Shown: positions 53,533-64,000 of the stretch, piece by piece
How positions within the stretch are numbered: the stretch's first letter is position 1
Layout of the letters: the number at the start of each line of letters is the position of its first letter
DNA from: Eutreptiella sp. 'Long Island Sound 2002'
Lineage: Eukaryota > Euglenozoa > Euglenophyceae > Eutreptiales > Eutreptiaceae
Assembly (NCBI GenBank): GCA_964036045.1
Contig: OZ038383.1
Coordinates: forward strand, 89,997,086-90,061,085
Length of the DNA: 64,000 bases
Direction of reading: 5' to 3'
The notes under the pieces: generated by a model
Told to the model about the DNA's origin: nothing
Seen by the model: only the letters and a program-made list of their open reading frames with translations
Databases searched by the model: none
Program-made: the position numbers and the translations under genes

Positions 53533-54240
53533 GATTTTGGTAAGGCATTTGATAGCACGAGCCGTTTACTAAGAAAGAAGTTCTTGGAGAAGTTGCGGAT
53601 CTGGATGGAGTGGACATCAGTGATTTTGCCCTTCCTAAAGACAGAGATTGGGTTCTCATTGAGATCAAGAATCCAAGCGATTGAGATGCTTCCGAGCTTA
53701 GGAATCAAGCAAGGAGACACACTGTCCCCGACGCCATTCTCTCTCCTAAAGGCAATCCTAGTCCACAACATGACAACAACTCATGTGGAACTATTGTTTC
53801 TATGCGGGCGACATGTCAATCTTCATCACGGCCTCCCTTGGTCACTAAGGCACTAACGCTGCTGTGAGTGAAATTGGTGCCGCATGGTTTCTCCCACATC
53901 TCATGATACTACTTGATCATGGACAAGTGCATACCAATCCCGCAAGACCGGGATGATCCGTAGTCTTCGCCCTTGAGGCCCTGCCAAATAAGAATGCCGA
54001 GCAAGGTAAAGTATCTAGGCCCGTGGCTAGGCGCCCGCTCTTTGAAGTGCCAGTATGCACACACCATGGGGTGGTTGCAGTCTAAGTTGCTCTTCCCCAC
54101 CAGTTACCACTGAGCAGGGAAGAGAAGGTGAAAGCAATCACTGTGTGGGTCTTGGCCGCCTTGTTCCATGTGGCGTAGCGTTCATGCTGCCACATGCTGT
54201 ATTGTCCAAGGTGGACCACGACATCTCGATGGCGTTAGAG
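53533..54240 (+). pseudogene. LINE-C reverse transcriptase remnant
   Basis: DFGKAFDST (53,533), GIKQGDTLSP (53,701-53,730), then in another frame YAGDMSIFI (53,801) where YADD is expected, so the first Asp of the catalytic pair has become Gly. The thumb motif VKYLGPWLG (about 54,008) is in a third frame. Confidence 0.75.
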
Positions 54241-55351
54241 GCAGAGACTTAGGGACTTTTGCTCCTACAGTTAACGCAACCAAAAACAAATGAGGGTGCC
54301 GGGCGATCAGGGGTATAGACTACCTTCACTAGGTACGATCCAAGCACTATGTGAGAGTGGTAAAGGCAAGGGGGGCGGCCTATTCGAATTCTAGACCCAC
54401 CCCCATTAAGACCCCCAAAGTATGCGCACGCGTCATTCTCCATTTTGAGATTCTGGGGGAAAGTGTCGGGGCCAAAGGCGCCGCAACTTTTTTCTTTGTG
54501 CTTTCCTAAGGGCGTATTTTATTTCAACCTGTCTATACTCAAAATACTCAAAATTGTGTGGAGAATGCAAAGCTGGGTGAAAACCCCAGAAGAAATTTTG
54601 ACTCCCGACCTGACCTCTGGGTTGGACTTTGGCTTATGGGAGTTTGAGCTAATGGGCAAATCTTTTTTCTGAATTGTTTTTATTCCCAGTTGTGTACGTT
54701 CAACATGACCAGCGTGTCATGGGGATCATTTTCAAGTATGTATGTTTGGGTACCCACGGACCGCCCCCACCCCACCCCGGGGACCCCGGCGGTCAAGCGG
54801 CCGATCCACCAACCCCCCCCCCCCTTGCCTCCAGAACCCTGAATTTTTTCGCTCCAGGTTGGGGTCTTGAATTTGAGCAGACTGCCCCCCTTGGGTAAAG
54901 GACCAATCGGAAGTAGTTTAGCATTAACTGGTAAGTAGACAGTTCGAGAGATGGGTGGACAAGGGGAGGCGACCACCTCTCCTCACCACACCAGAGCTAA
55001 GATACATCAGCTCGCATGTGCAAGCGACACCAACGATGCCTATGCCCCTTACCTCTGCCTGTTCTTACTTATGTTTGGGGCGCACAACGCTAGGAGCCCG
55101 GATGAAGTTGGGAGAGGTCCGTAGCATACCCCTCGGGTGCAGCTGCTTGTTCCACGGTAATTTTGGAAGAGCTTATTACTCACTGAAGTTGGTGAGGCTG
55201 GACTACTTCACTGCCGGGGATTGCCTATTCCCGGATGGATTCATCCGTCCAATATGTGTGGATAAACTACTGAGGAGTGGAGAGGCGTATGCGATAGTTA
55301 GCCGCAACACTTTGCAGAAGCACTCAAGGACTCAAGTGACTTTCGGGCGCC

Positions 55352-55837
55352 TTGGAGGTGCCTATCTCCGGCGACGGAGTGGAGCTTAAAGATGGTCCTG
55401 CAGTTGAAGGCGGAGTGTGTGAAGCTGGAGCTAGACAACCGCCACAGGTATGGAAGGCGCTCATGCACCTGAGGGCCCCATGGTATTTAAAAGACTTCAT
55501 GAGGACAACCTTGTGGAGAAAACTAACTGTGTCGGCGTGTCTACACACCACGCAATTACCGTTTGTACTCCGGCCTCAATGCTCTCCATGCGGCGCCACA
55601 GAGGACCATAAGCACGCGACGAAAACCTACAAAGGGCTCGAATTTCCCTTTGCGCTCAGCCAAATGGTCTGGGCCCCCATGGTGGAGGATGAAAGGTGGA
55701 TGGAGCCATCGAGGCTTCGTCGTAAGTCTCCGGTGCGGACGCTGCGGTTAGCACAAGGCCTCTTCTGGTGGACGGCCTTGTACCCTCGGTGGTTGAACAT
55801 ATGTGATGTCATGGAGAGTAGAGAAAAGGCCCCATGA
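55352..55837 (+). pseudogene. LINE-C zinc-knuckle region
   Basis: 161 codons: TTLWRKLTV, then CSPCGATEDHKHA (CxxC...H.H, with the final Cys replaced by Tyr in KTYKG), then Trp-rich sequence. It corresponds to 5,110-5,330 of LINE-A. Confidence 0.6.
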
Positions 55838-57239
55838 CGGAACTGCTCAAGTGGCCGCATGGGGCATTGGGCCTCTAGGGCAACACTCACCAGCCAATGT
55901 TCCCGGGAATATGGCGCAAGGGGACGCAGGGATGGGTCGCAGGTATTCTTAGGGGGTGCCTGCGGGCATAGACAGTAATGAGCATCGACCGGTCCGTTTC
56001 AGCAAGCAGATAGTCGGGGATCTGAGTAAGTGCATCCCGGCGTCATACATCCGGGCATGTGTGTTTGCGAATCAAAATGGCTTTGACGGCAGCGCCCCAC
56101 TTACCATCTGAATCTAGATTTTGGAGAAATCTCCCTTGAACAGGGCATTGCCAACCCAGCACGTGACACCTCGTTTGCCAAGGCTTGAAGAAGCACGCAT
56201 TCTAATAGCGGAGGTCATCCCGTCCGCTGTGACAGTGTGGGTGATGGTGAGCAACAGGTTCATTCCCGACTTGACATCAACACACCTTCACAGGTGGAGC
56301 GCATCCGGTTGCATGATGTCCAGCGAAGCTAGGCCAATGCTGGAACAAATCAAGTGGGCGATGGGCAAAATGGCAGCTCTGGCTTGCCGGTAAATGGTGC
56401 CAACAGTGGATTGGGATTAGGACGTAGTGGCCAAAAGGCGGAGGAAGTTCTTCTCAACTGTGGGGACCTCCACCTTTAGTGGATGTACCAAGCATGCCTC
56501 AGATGGGCACGCAAGATTTCGAGGAATTTGGGTGTGCCTTGGAGGACCAACAAGGGCAGCCATCCTCAGCAAGCAATTCAGTGGTAGAGCCGATGCAGCA
56601 GCGAAGACGGCTCCTACATTGCACGCCTAAGGCACCCTTTGATTTCCATGAGTCAGTCAGTGACGGTGAGTCTATTATAAAGTGGAACACTTCCGACACT
56701 AGCAATGCTATAATAATGGTGGACACACCAGTGGCGGGATATGGGTTCGGCTCATATTCCTCGTTCACATCACCAGAGCACCATGTGGTGCCAATCAAGC
56801 GGCGGTCGTTTGTGCGGCCGACACGGAGGAGACTGCGATTTTCTATCTCGGCATCTAATGATTCTAACACCTCATAAGGACACAGGCTTACGCCTACACA
56901 GAGCCCGAACGGAGAATATATTGTCGTCAAGTGTCAAGGCGGTTGGTTGGCGGCGGGGTGGTGTGGCATTTCATTTTCTGCGCTACGGGGGGGGCTGTTG
57001 TTTAGTGCCTTGTGCCAAAGAACTCTCGGATCTTGAGCGCTTCTCTTTGCCTTTGCCGTGGCTCGGCGGTCGGTCAACAACCAGCATGTTCGGAACCAGG
57101 GGCAAGCAAAACAACTCAAACCATGTGGGTGTCCACAGCAAGGGTGATAACACTCTGGCCTGATGTTGCAAGCTGCAAGGAAGGACACGAGCCTAGCTTC
57201 TTGGGTGGGGGTAGAATATGGGATGAGGATTAGGCTGCC

Positions 57240-58500
57240 TACTAGGTGTGACGGCTTGAGGTTGCAAACCGTACCGTGCAGTGGTGCCGGCAGTGGAGTC
57301 TATCCACACAGGGGATGCTCAGTGGCGCACGGAGGCGCCATGTGATCTGGGTAAGTGGCAAGAGGCGTGTAAGTCCCGATCCTTTTTGCGGGAGCTTTTG
57401 CGTGCAGCGTCCAGTCTTGTTCAGCCAGCAGCGGCGGTAGTGTGGCAGCGGTTTGATAAACCTCGTGTTCCCAGCCTGGATTATCATTTCATCCGGCGGG
57501 CGTTCGTGGAGAAAGTTGACAGCTGCGGGGCGGGTGTGCTCCATGACCAAAAATGATTGGCGCCCTTTTGAGCCGATGGTGGAATCACACCGGCACTTCT
57601 TTTAGGACTGCATTTTTACCGATTTTGTGTGGCCGGCCTTAGAGCACACACATGGGCAGGTGGAGTTGGATGGGGGTTGCACGAGTGGGGTAGTTTCCAG
57701 TGGCGCATCAGATTCAGAGCAGGGGCTGTTGTGTTGGGCGGGTTTGTCAGCGGCCTGGGTCCCCAGGTGCCAAACGCCATTTGTAGGGACAATTTTTACT
57801 GTGTTTGAATTCAGGTCTGCATGGCTGTATGAATCGTAGGTGTGGCGGTCACAACATAGCCCAACGCTGCCGCGAAGTGAGCTGCGCCCAATTATGGGTA
57901 ATTTGCGGCACTGCAAGAAAACGGGTAAACTCGGCTTGAGGTGGCATGCACACGAGGGGCCGAGGCCCCTCCTCTCAATGACAGCAACCCAATGCCCGGA
58001 GTGGGAATGTGCAAAGTATGCTCGACACATTGAAGACACGATATCATGATTGGGGCAGCAACAGTGGGGTGGGGGGTGGGGGGGCTAGGATGTAGTGTTC
58101 ACGGATGATTCCTCCAAGCAAGTGCGTGGGTTGGAGCAAGCAGGCACTGTTGGATACTAAGGGGCGGGGGACCAGAGGAACTTCGCATTCCCCCAAGACC
58201 TCCTCGAACCACAGACTAATGGGCAGGCCGAAATACAAGCAGTGTTGTATGCAATGCAAACACAATAGGGGGCACGCCCACTGGCGATGGTAACTGATTC
58301 TGGATTTTGCTTTCACGCGGTCACTAAGCATATTCCTCATTGGGAGCAGTGCATCTAGCTGGCGGTTTCGCATTCGGATTTGTGGGTCAGTGCTGGAGCA
58401 GTTGGGGGCAGAGGCGAGGGAATTTAAGTTCTTCTAGGTCCCGTCACATGTCCCTATTGAGGGTAACAAAGGGTCTTGTCTCGTGCCAGGAACACAATAC
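57240..58500 (+). mobile_element. LINE-D: ORF2 C-terminal fragment with RNase H
   Basis: 57,350-57,660: a frame with WQEACKSRSFLRELL, VWQRFDKPRVPSLDYHF, then VESHRHFF, TAG (57,603), DCIFTDFVWP, matching a LINE zinc-knuckle region that has lost its first Cys pair. RNase H follows at about 58,090-58,460: FTDDSSK, AEIQAVLYAM, VTDSGF, and KFF, TAG (58,435), VPSHVPIEGNKG. Frameshifts separate the parts. AEIQAV shows Gln at the position of the LINE-A TAG. No RT is present, so it is a 5'-truncated or broken copy. Confidence 0.6.
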
Positions 58501-59351
58501 GTTCATGGTCGCCGCTGCTTGCGCGGCTGTGTATTGCACTCTGCGGACCCTTCCCCCGCCATTTCTGAGGCCACTGTCCACTAAATGTCTGGCTCTGGTC
58601 CCAAGAACCTGTGTAAAAACTCCTCGTATGGGTCACGACTTCCCTCAGACGATTTGTTGCTCAGGGACCCCTCCTCCCCTTCCACCACAAAGGACACTCT
58701 TGACATAAGCCATGAAGAGGACTTAGGCAACGGTGTGAGTTCCCTTGCGCCCCTCCCACCCTCCCCCACCGTCTCCTCTTCTGCCTACATATTGAATTTC
58801 CGCCGCTTATGGAGCGGGGCCAGATTGTACTCATGCAGGAGGCGCCCCCCCTTCGCTCGTCAGTCTGCCCGCCGAGACCAGAAATGCCTGTAAGCTTGGG
58901 GCATCTGGTGGCAGGTTTCCTAGCTATGGAAGCCAAAATGGTGCAGTGTGCACCAACTAGCCCCCCCCCCCCCTGCAAAATCAACAACAAGAGGAGCTAC
59001 TAGGGATTAGATACACGACAGGTATGGTGCACAGATTTGGGTGGCACCCAAGGAATTTGGTAGGTGCTAAGCTGGCGGCCTTGTGGAGCTCAAAAAGAAA
59101 CATTGGCAGCCACATCACGTGCAGTTACACAAAATACAATTTTATGGGGGTTGTGCAACCTCTTGTGGTGGATAGGCACTAGATCTACCCCTTCTAGGCG
59201 CCATCTGAGTTGATGCCATCTGATGGCACTTCAAGAGATGACATCCTAAACAATGTCCATCACAGATGTAGTGATTCCAGCCAAAGAATGACCTTAGCAT
59301 TTGTATGCACGTGGGAATGGTAAAAGTATGAGCCTCCCCTCGGTGAGGCGC
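58501..59351. other. no gene recognised
   Basis: A 102-codon Ser/Pro-rich frame (58,585-58,893) may be the LINE-D tail. A C-run lies near 58,961. Nothing else is supported. Confidence 0.35.
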
Positions 59352-59649
59352 AGCAGGTGATGGAGCATGTCTATTTGATATTGTGTTGTGCTTTCGCCAA
59401 GGGCAGGACAGGCGGAAATTCAGGGATTCAGGGTGGGGATTCCCCAAAATTTCCCCCCATGGCCAATGATTTCTTTTGCAGAAACTTTTACAGATTTGGG
59501 TGCGGGCATTGCCTACCCCTGGCACCCTGGAGTACATTACTGAGATATATTGCACTACTGGTAATGGTGCCCAGTGCTGATTTCCCCTTGTACTGCCCTT
59601 AGCAAAAACACAACTGGATGTCAAACACACGTGCTCCATCACCTGCAGG
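59352..59649. repeat. about 52-bp inverted repeat with about 190-bp centre (MITE-like)
   Basis: Arm 1 (59,352-59,403, CAGGTGATGGAGCATGTCTA and on to GCCAAGGG) matches the reverse complement of 59,596-59,649 with several mismatches. No target duplication is obvious. The minus-strand frame 59,142-59,813 spans it and is probably not a gene. Confidence 0.6.
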
Positions 59650-61954
59650 TGTACCGGTGGTGTTTGCAATAAGTTCTGAGTGTCGGTTGAGTGTGTGAAG
59701 CAACTGATAGGATGACACATAGGGACCACAAACATTGAATAGCTGGTTTTGACGGGCATACGGGCCACTGACTTGGTGCAGCTAAGTAATGATGCTATTC
59801 TGCCATAGTGCACAGAACTGTATTATTGTATTCAGCCTACTTGTGACAGTGCCCAGTGCTGTTCTATTGGTTGTCCTGCTTCTTTCAACTTTTGAAGGAC
59901 ATTTCTTGCGGCGCCTTCTGCTGTACTTTGCTGATATCATTTTCAGTAGTTGTTTGTATTTGTTTTACTTATGTTTTTTATGGCGCCAACACAGTAGATA
60001 TACATGTAGAGATGTAGAGATGTATAGATGTAGATGTACATTTGGAGAATGTGTGAAGATGTCGGAGATCCGTCAAGTGTTGGGGAAACAGTTAAGTGTT
60101 GTGACCTGACACAGCAAACTGGTTGGGATGCAGGAAATGTGGGGGATGCAATGAGTGCTGGGATGGCAGTGAGTGTTGGAGTACAAAGAAGGTTTGGGGA
60201 TGCCAGCAAGTGTGGGAGTGGCATTAAAGAGGTGGCACAATGTGATTCAGTTTGTGTCACATGTTGAGAAAGCGTTGAGAGTGTGGTGTGTCCATTAGAC
60301 GATATCCACCTGTTGCCTGCAGTGCCTGGGACAACCACTTGCCGTTGTTTCAGGCCGCCAATGAAGAAAGCATGGCGGCCAACAAGCAGGCACAGCTCGA
60401 GCGCCGCAGTGCACGGAAGAGGCGGTGGTTGGCGTCTTTCAGAGGGACCTCGTGGGGAGCTGCTGCAGATGGAGGAGCTGGCAAAGGCCCACAGCCGCAT
60501 GCAGAGGATGAACCGGACTCAGACATGAATGCGAGCCCTGCCCCTGGCTGATGCTCTGGCTACATCCCAAAGGTCAGCCCCAGGCCAAGGTCTGGCTCAA
60601 GTCAGAGCCCCGAGCACAGCAGCCCTGCGACTCGCCCAAACAACAATTTTCCCTACAGCATGAACCACCGCCCCATTTCGGACCCCAAACGGTGCTGCAA
60701 ACAGAATTTGTTGCGCCTCATTGCACAATTTCTCCGCCTATAGCTTCGCCCGCAGCCATTTGTACCGTGCTACTGCTGGGGAGCACATTCACGTGGAGCT
60801 GTTGGCTTTCCAAAGGCCGTGCGTGACGAATATCCGAAAAAGTGATATCATTGGGGCTGCAACTAGTCACACTCCACCCTCGCAAATGTCGAACCCATGG
60901 AAAATCCAACAGGAGCCCCATTTCCATAAAACTAACCAACGAACCTCAAGGAGCATGGCGACGTGCACGTGCTGCTTTCCGTTCCTTGGTTTTTTGGATC
61001 CGAGGAGGAGTGTTTCGGGAGACAAGTTCAGGCTCTTCGCCCAGGAGCCTGGTGGGACTGGCATTCCGCTGCGAAATTGATTGTGAAACATTTCAAAGGG
61101 CCAGATTCCTGGGGCCCTTCTACTGTGCATATGGGGACCTCCGCTCTTTGACTTTGATGGCTACTGACCTCACAAGTGGATACCACGTGGTGCCCTGGTT
61201 CTCACAAAAATGTGACACATTGGTGTTTTCTTCCTCAATGGACAGCAGTCGCTGAAGCTCAAGGTTGTTGAGAGGAATGACGCACGAGCAGAAGCTTGGC
61301 TTGTATGTTTTTTCTTCGTTTGCTGCTGCTGTCTCAATACAAGACTGCATTTATTTTTTTGGCAAAGTGCAGAGTTGTCAAGTAGTGTGCGTGAATACCC
61401 CCAATTTTTTGCCATCAAAACTGCCTTTTTTACCCCCCCCTGCCCCCCTGTTTCCAAAAAAAGAACCCAAGGACCAAACCCCCTGAAAACGCACCAACAA
61501 TCCCGCTCTCATCTTTCAACCTACCTCCACATGAAAATTTTTACCAAAGACTAGCCATTTTTGAGGAGAATCCGAGACTGGATTGCATGCTTGCTAGCCC
61601 CGTGTGCTTGAACAAGAGCATGCATGCGGTCTTATGGTACTCCCCCTTGGATATTCCATCCACCATTGGGTTGGACAATGAAAACATCATTTTTGAGCTT
61701 TTCAGCGAGAGGATCATCCAGGTCATCTCTGCACAAGACGCCATTTGCTCAAACTGCCCGGAGTGAAGAGAATTTGGGTGCGTGTTGCGACCATAACCCA
61801 TGTCCTTGTTCAGGGGCGGGCCTAGCTCACCTCTCTGCTCCAACATTGTTGCAGGTGCAGTAAAGGGCCTGAAGTGCATACTCCTGATGGAACACTGCGG
61901 TTCTGTATTTTTTTTAAGATGCGGATTATTTTTTTTTAGAGGTTATATTTTTTC
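59650..61954. other. unassigned; small open stretches only
   Basis: 60,360-60,551 encodes a Lys/Arg/Ala-rich stretch (NKQAQLERRSARKRRW) then an acidic end, possibly a nuclear protein exon. 60,000-60,050 has GTAGA/TAGATG simple repeats. 60,950-61,080 and 61,541-61,879 have open stretches without motifs. No gene is supported. Confidence 0.35.
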
Positions 61955-62085
61955 TTGGCCAAAAAAAATATTCCGCGCTAAAAAAAATATTTTGCGCTAA
62001 AAAAATATTCCGCGCTAAAAAAAAATACTCAGACATTTTTTTTCCAGCGCGCAGTATTTTTTTTTAGCGCAAATGCCGCAAATTT
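61955..62085. repeat. AT-rich tandem repeat with GCGC cores
   Basis: A8TATTCCGCGCT-type units of about 18-19 bp (three to four copies, 61,962-62,030), followed by the inverse form (TTTTTTTTAGCGC) near 62,060-62,075. The whole can form a long A/T stem. Confidence 0.75.
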
Positions 62086-62700
62086 TAGAAGTGGTCAAAA
62101 AAGTGTTATGGGCGATTCCCTAGGCACCTGTGGGGGACGTGGTGTGTGCGGGGACCCCATGACAGCACGGGTGATGAAGCAAGCTTGATTTTGACCCCCC
62201 CCCCTCCCCCCTCAGCTTGGATTTACACCCTGGTTTCACCCATTTCTACCTTTTTTCGCATTCCCACCACATCCACTCTTTTTCTGGGTTGATTGCTCCC
62301 CACCCACAGGGGACGCTGACCTGTGAGGCTTGCCACCAACCCCCCGCCCACCCCTCTAGACACCCTCTGGAGGGCCAGATTAGCAAGACGAGGCGCTATA
62401 CAAATGTTGTTTGTTGCCCAGACATGTTAAATGCAATCGTCAACCCGCGGACAAGGGGCCCCTGGCGCGGGATGCTGCCACCCACATTGAGCATTGTGTC
62501 CGATCCATCTACTCTCCAAGCGGAGCTGCTAGCCTTGCTACGCTAGCGGTGCCCCACTCAGCAATGAGTGTGGGCGAAGTGTGGAACCGCGTGACCACCA
62601 GCGTTTGGTGGCCGTGTGGAAACCCGGGAGTGGAATTGCGGTACACAATGTGAAATGTGGGGTGTTCCACTTGTTTGTTTGTTTCACAACCCCATATTGG
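62086..62700. other. no gene recognised
   Basis: Contains the phrase CCCTGGTTTCACCCATTTCT also near 35,165. Otherwise no motif or repeat. Confidence 0.35.
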
Positions 62701-62712
62701 TCAGTATTGTTG

Positions 62713-62797
62713 CGCCCCTTGAGTTGGGGTTAGGGATTCACAATCCACGCTTTGTTGCGGGGCCCCTTGAGTTGGGGTTAGGGACTCGCAATGCACG
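62713..62797. repeat. 50-bp direct repeat, two units
   Basis: CCCCTTGAGTTGGGGTTAGG starts at 62,713 and 62,763. The two copies share about 35 bp, ending CAATCCACG or CAATGCACG. Confidence 0.85.
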
Positions 62798-62917
62798 TAG
62801 TACCATGATCAACCGTAGTACCGTTTTTGCGTTGCATTGCTTTGTGTTGCCATGTGTGCCGATTAAGATGCAAGGGGTTGGTTTACTGGGCTTTACCTTA
62901 GGCTACTCAACCACAGG

Positions 62918-63168
62918 GGTCTTCCTTCGCTGGGGACCTATGCAGAGAGTTCATCGCAAAGGATCACAGGTACTATCTGAATGTTGTAAAGTAGGGTACT
63001 CAGCCACCTTGGCCAGAGCCCATGTGCACAGACTCATCTGCTCAGAGAACAGGAGTCTTCCTTCGCTGGGGGACCTATGCAGAGAGGTCATTTGAACGGA
63101 TCATACATAATGCCTGAATTTTGTGAAGTAGGGTACTCAGCCACCTTGGCCAGAGCCCATGGGCACAA
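62918..63168. repeat. about 115-bp direct repeat, two units
   Basis: GTCTTCCTTCGCTGGGG, then CCTATGCAGAGAG, then GTAGGGTACTCAGCCACCTT to GCCAGAGCCCATG, at 62,918-63,033 and 63,052-63,168. The inner part differs. Confidence 0.85.
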
Positions 63169-63556
63169 TTTCAAGGGTTGGGGTAAGGTGCTCGCAGTGG
63201 AGGGCTCTGAGTGCACGATCAAGTGGCAGACAGAAAAGAAAGCCAGTTCCCATTCTATTACAGATGTGTTTCTTACTGCTTTTCATAGCATTCCGAGTTC
63301 GAATAGTGCATCAGAGGCCCCTTTGTATCCAGCCAAGCTTTTTCTGCTCATTTCTTCTGAAGTACCACGTGCCACCCACGTGGCTGTGCTGCAGTGTCTG
63401 ACAGCCATAATTATCAACTCCTTACAACCCTGCATCCCAGCACAAAATTTCGTGCATTTTCTGCGGCTTTCGCAGTCTGCCCAGTCAGTCCCAAGTTCCA
63501 GATTCCTTGCCTCAGACTATTATTCGGTGCACAAAGACGAGTGGTTTTGCCTCTGA
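63077..63556 (+). CDS. hypothetical protein, possible small beta-barrel segment
   Basis: 159 codons from ATG. GWGKVLAVEGSECTIKWQTE followed by SITDVF resembles a Tudor/chromo-type strand pattern by eye only. The first 35 codons lie in the 115-bp repeat. The middle is hydrophobic and Ala/Leu-rich. Could be an exon; no confident family. Confidence 0.25.
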   Translation: MQRGHLNGSYIMPEFCEVGYSATLARAHGHNFKGWGKVLAVEGSECTIKWQTEKKASSHSITDVFLTAFHSIPSSNSASEAPLYPAKLFLLISSEVPRATHVAVLQCLTAIIINSLQPCIPAQNFVHFLRLSQSAQSVPSSRFLASDYYSVHKDEWFCL

Positions 63557-64000
63557 GAGGTGGTTTTCAACCACTACTCAGTTGGTGCACAATTTTGCCC
63601 GTAATTTCATGCTCAAGTGTTGCTGTTTCCAAATGTCTTCAGATGGTGGGTCAACATAGGCCGACCAGGGTGCACACAGGGAGGGATGCTGGTTGTGTAT
63701 TTGTTTGTTTCATGGCACTCCAGCCCTTGTCCACAACGAAGGCGTCTTGTGCATCAGTTGCACAGTGACAGGTTCCTACGCCATCAAGTGGGTTGCATTA
63801 TCCATCATCCTCGCGTAATCTAAAGTGTACTGCAACAGCACGTTTGGAAAGTGCATCTGGCATCAGGCAATCTTGTGGGGAGTGGTGTCATGCTGGGCGT
63901 CATGTTGTCCCTAGATGCAACGAACAGTGTGAATCAGTGGTTTCTATTGCATGTTTCTTGTAGGGCCAGGGCAGGTACTTCGGGGTTTATTTTTTTTTAA
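63557..64000. other. no gene recognised
   Basis: Mixed sequence to the window edge, with short open stretches without motifs. Confidence 0.35.

Larger units (their letters stand above)
52820..56877 (+). mobile_element. LINE-C: badly degraded relative of LINE-A
   Basis: RT pieces at about 53,533-54,240, then a noncoding G/C-rich insertion-like stretch (54,240-54,950). Next are the post-RT domain (54,955-55,389), a zinc-knuckle region with VWKALMHLRAPWYLKDF and CSPCGATEDHKHA (55,352-55,837), and a Ser-rich tail with VDTPVA (about 56,730). LINE-A has comparable VWTKLRQATMPPALFEF, CPICNTPETHEH and VDTPVA in the same order, so they are related. Endonuclease and RNase H are not visible. Many stops and frameshifts. 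Confidence 0.7.

Noticed and set aside
59142-59813. 223-codon minus-strand gene
   Set aside because: It spans the MITE-like inverted repeat, so both arms contribute to it. Composition is irregular and no domain is seen.

Overview
The window looks like nuclear DNA of a unicellular eukaryote, possibly an alga or another protist. Reasons: phase-consistent spliceosomal introns of 67-70 nt with GTATGT 5' ends, several non-LTR retrotransposons, a hAT transposon with 8-bp target duplications, a hybrid histidine-kinase fragment, and no bacterial gene organisation. I cannot name the species. Almost everything recognisable is mobile or decayed; I see no convincing intact host gene.

Layout. 1-2.35 kb: short tandem repeats and a broken zinc-finger, Ser-rich gene. 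2.5-7.0 kb: LINE-A (endonuclease end, RT, zinc knuckle, RNase H), broken by stops and frameshifts, with hairpins in its tail. 7.0-12.4 kb: low-complexity GC-rich DNA and members of two dispersed repeat families. 12,397-24,520: a hAT element with TIRs and an 8-bp duplication, split in its transposase gene by LINE-B (14,134-22,581), which is flanked by a perfect 15-bp duplication. LINE-B carries ORF1, a 2A-like GDIELNPGP motif, endonuclease, RT, RNase H and a zinc-knuckle tail, with all visible catalytic residues but several in-frame stops. 24.5-27.6 kb: dispersed repeats and two decayed minus-strand genes.

27,689-33,991: a 6.3-kb DNA transposon that I cannot place in a known superfamily. It has 29-bp TIRs (26/29 matching), a TTA duplication, a transposase-like gene, a spliced second gene with a possible ParB-like region, and eight perfect plus three degenerate copies of the palindrome TGCGAGGCCTCGCA. 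These sit in both subterminal regions, between the genes and inside two introns. This is my best candidate for an undescribed system.

34-42.5 kb: repeats, gene fragments and a hybrid histidine-kinase pseudogene lying between 96-bp direct repeats. 42,582-50,374: five head-to-tail copies of a 1,558-1,560-bp unit containing gene segments, apparently an internal duplication of one gene. 50.4-52.6 kb: the probable tail of that gene, then unassigned sequence. 52.8-58.5 kb: two badly decayed LINEs related to LINE-A. 58.5-64 kb: short repeats and unassigned fragments.

In-frame stops interrupt nearly every coding region, TAG most often. Transposon decay is the simplest explanation; sense use of UAG is a testable alternative.
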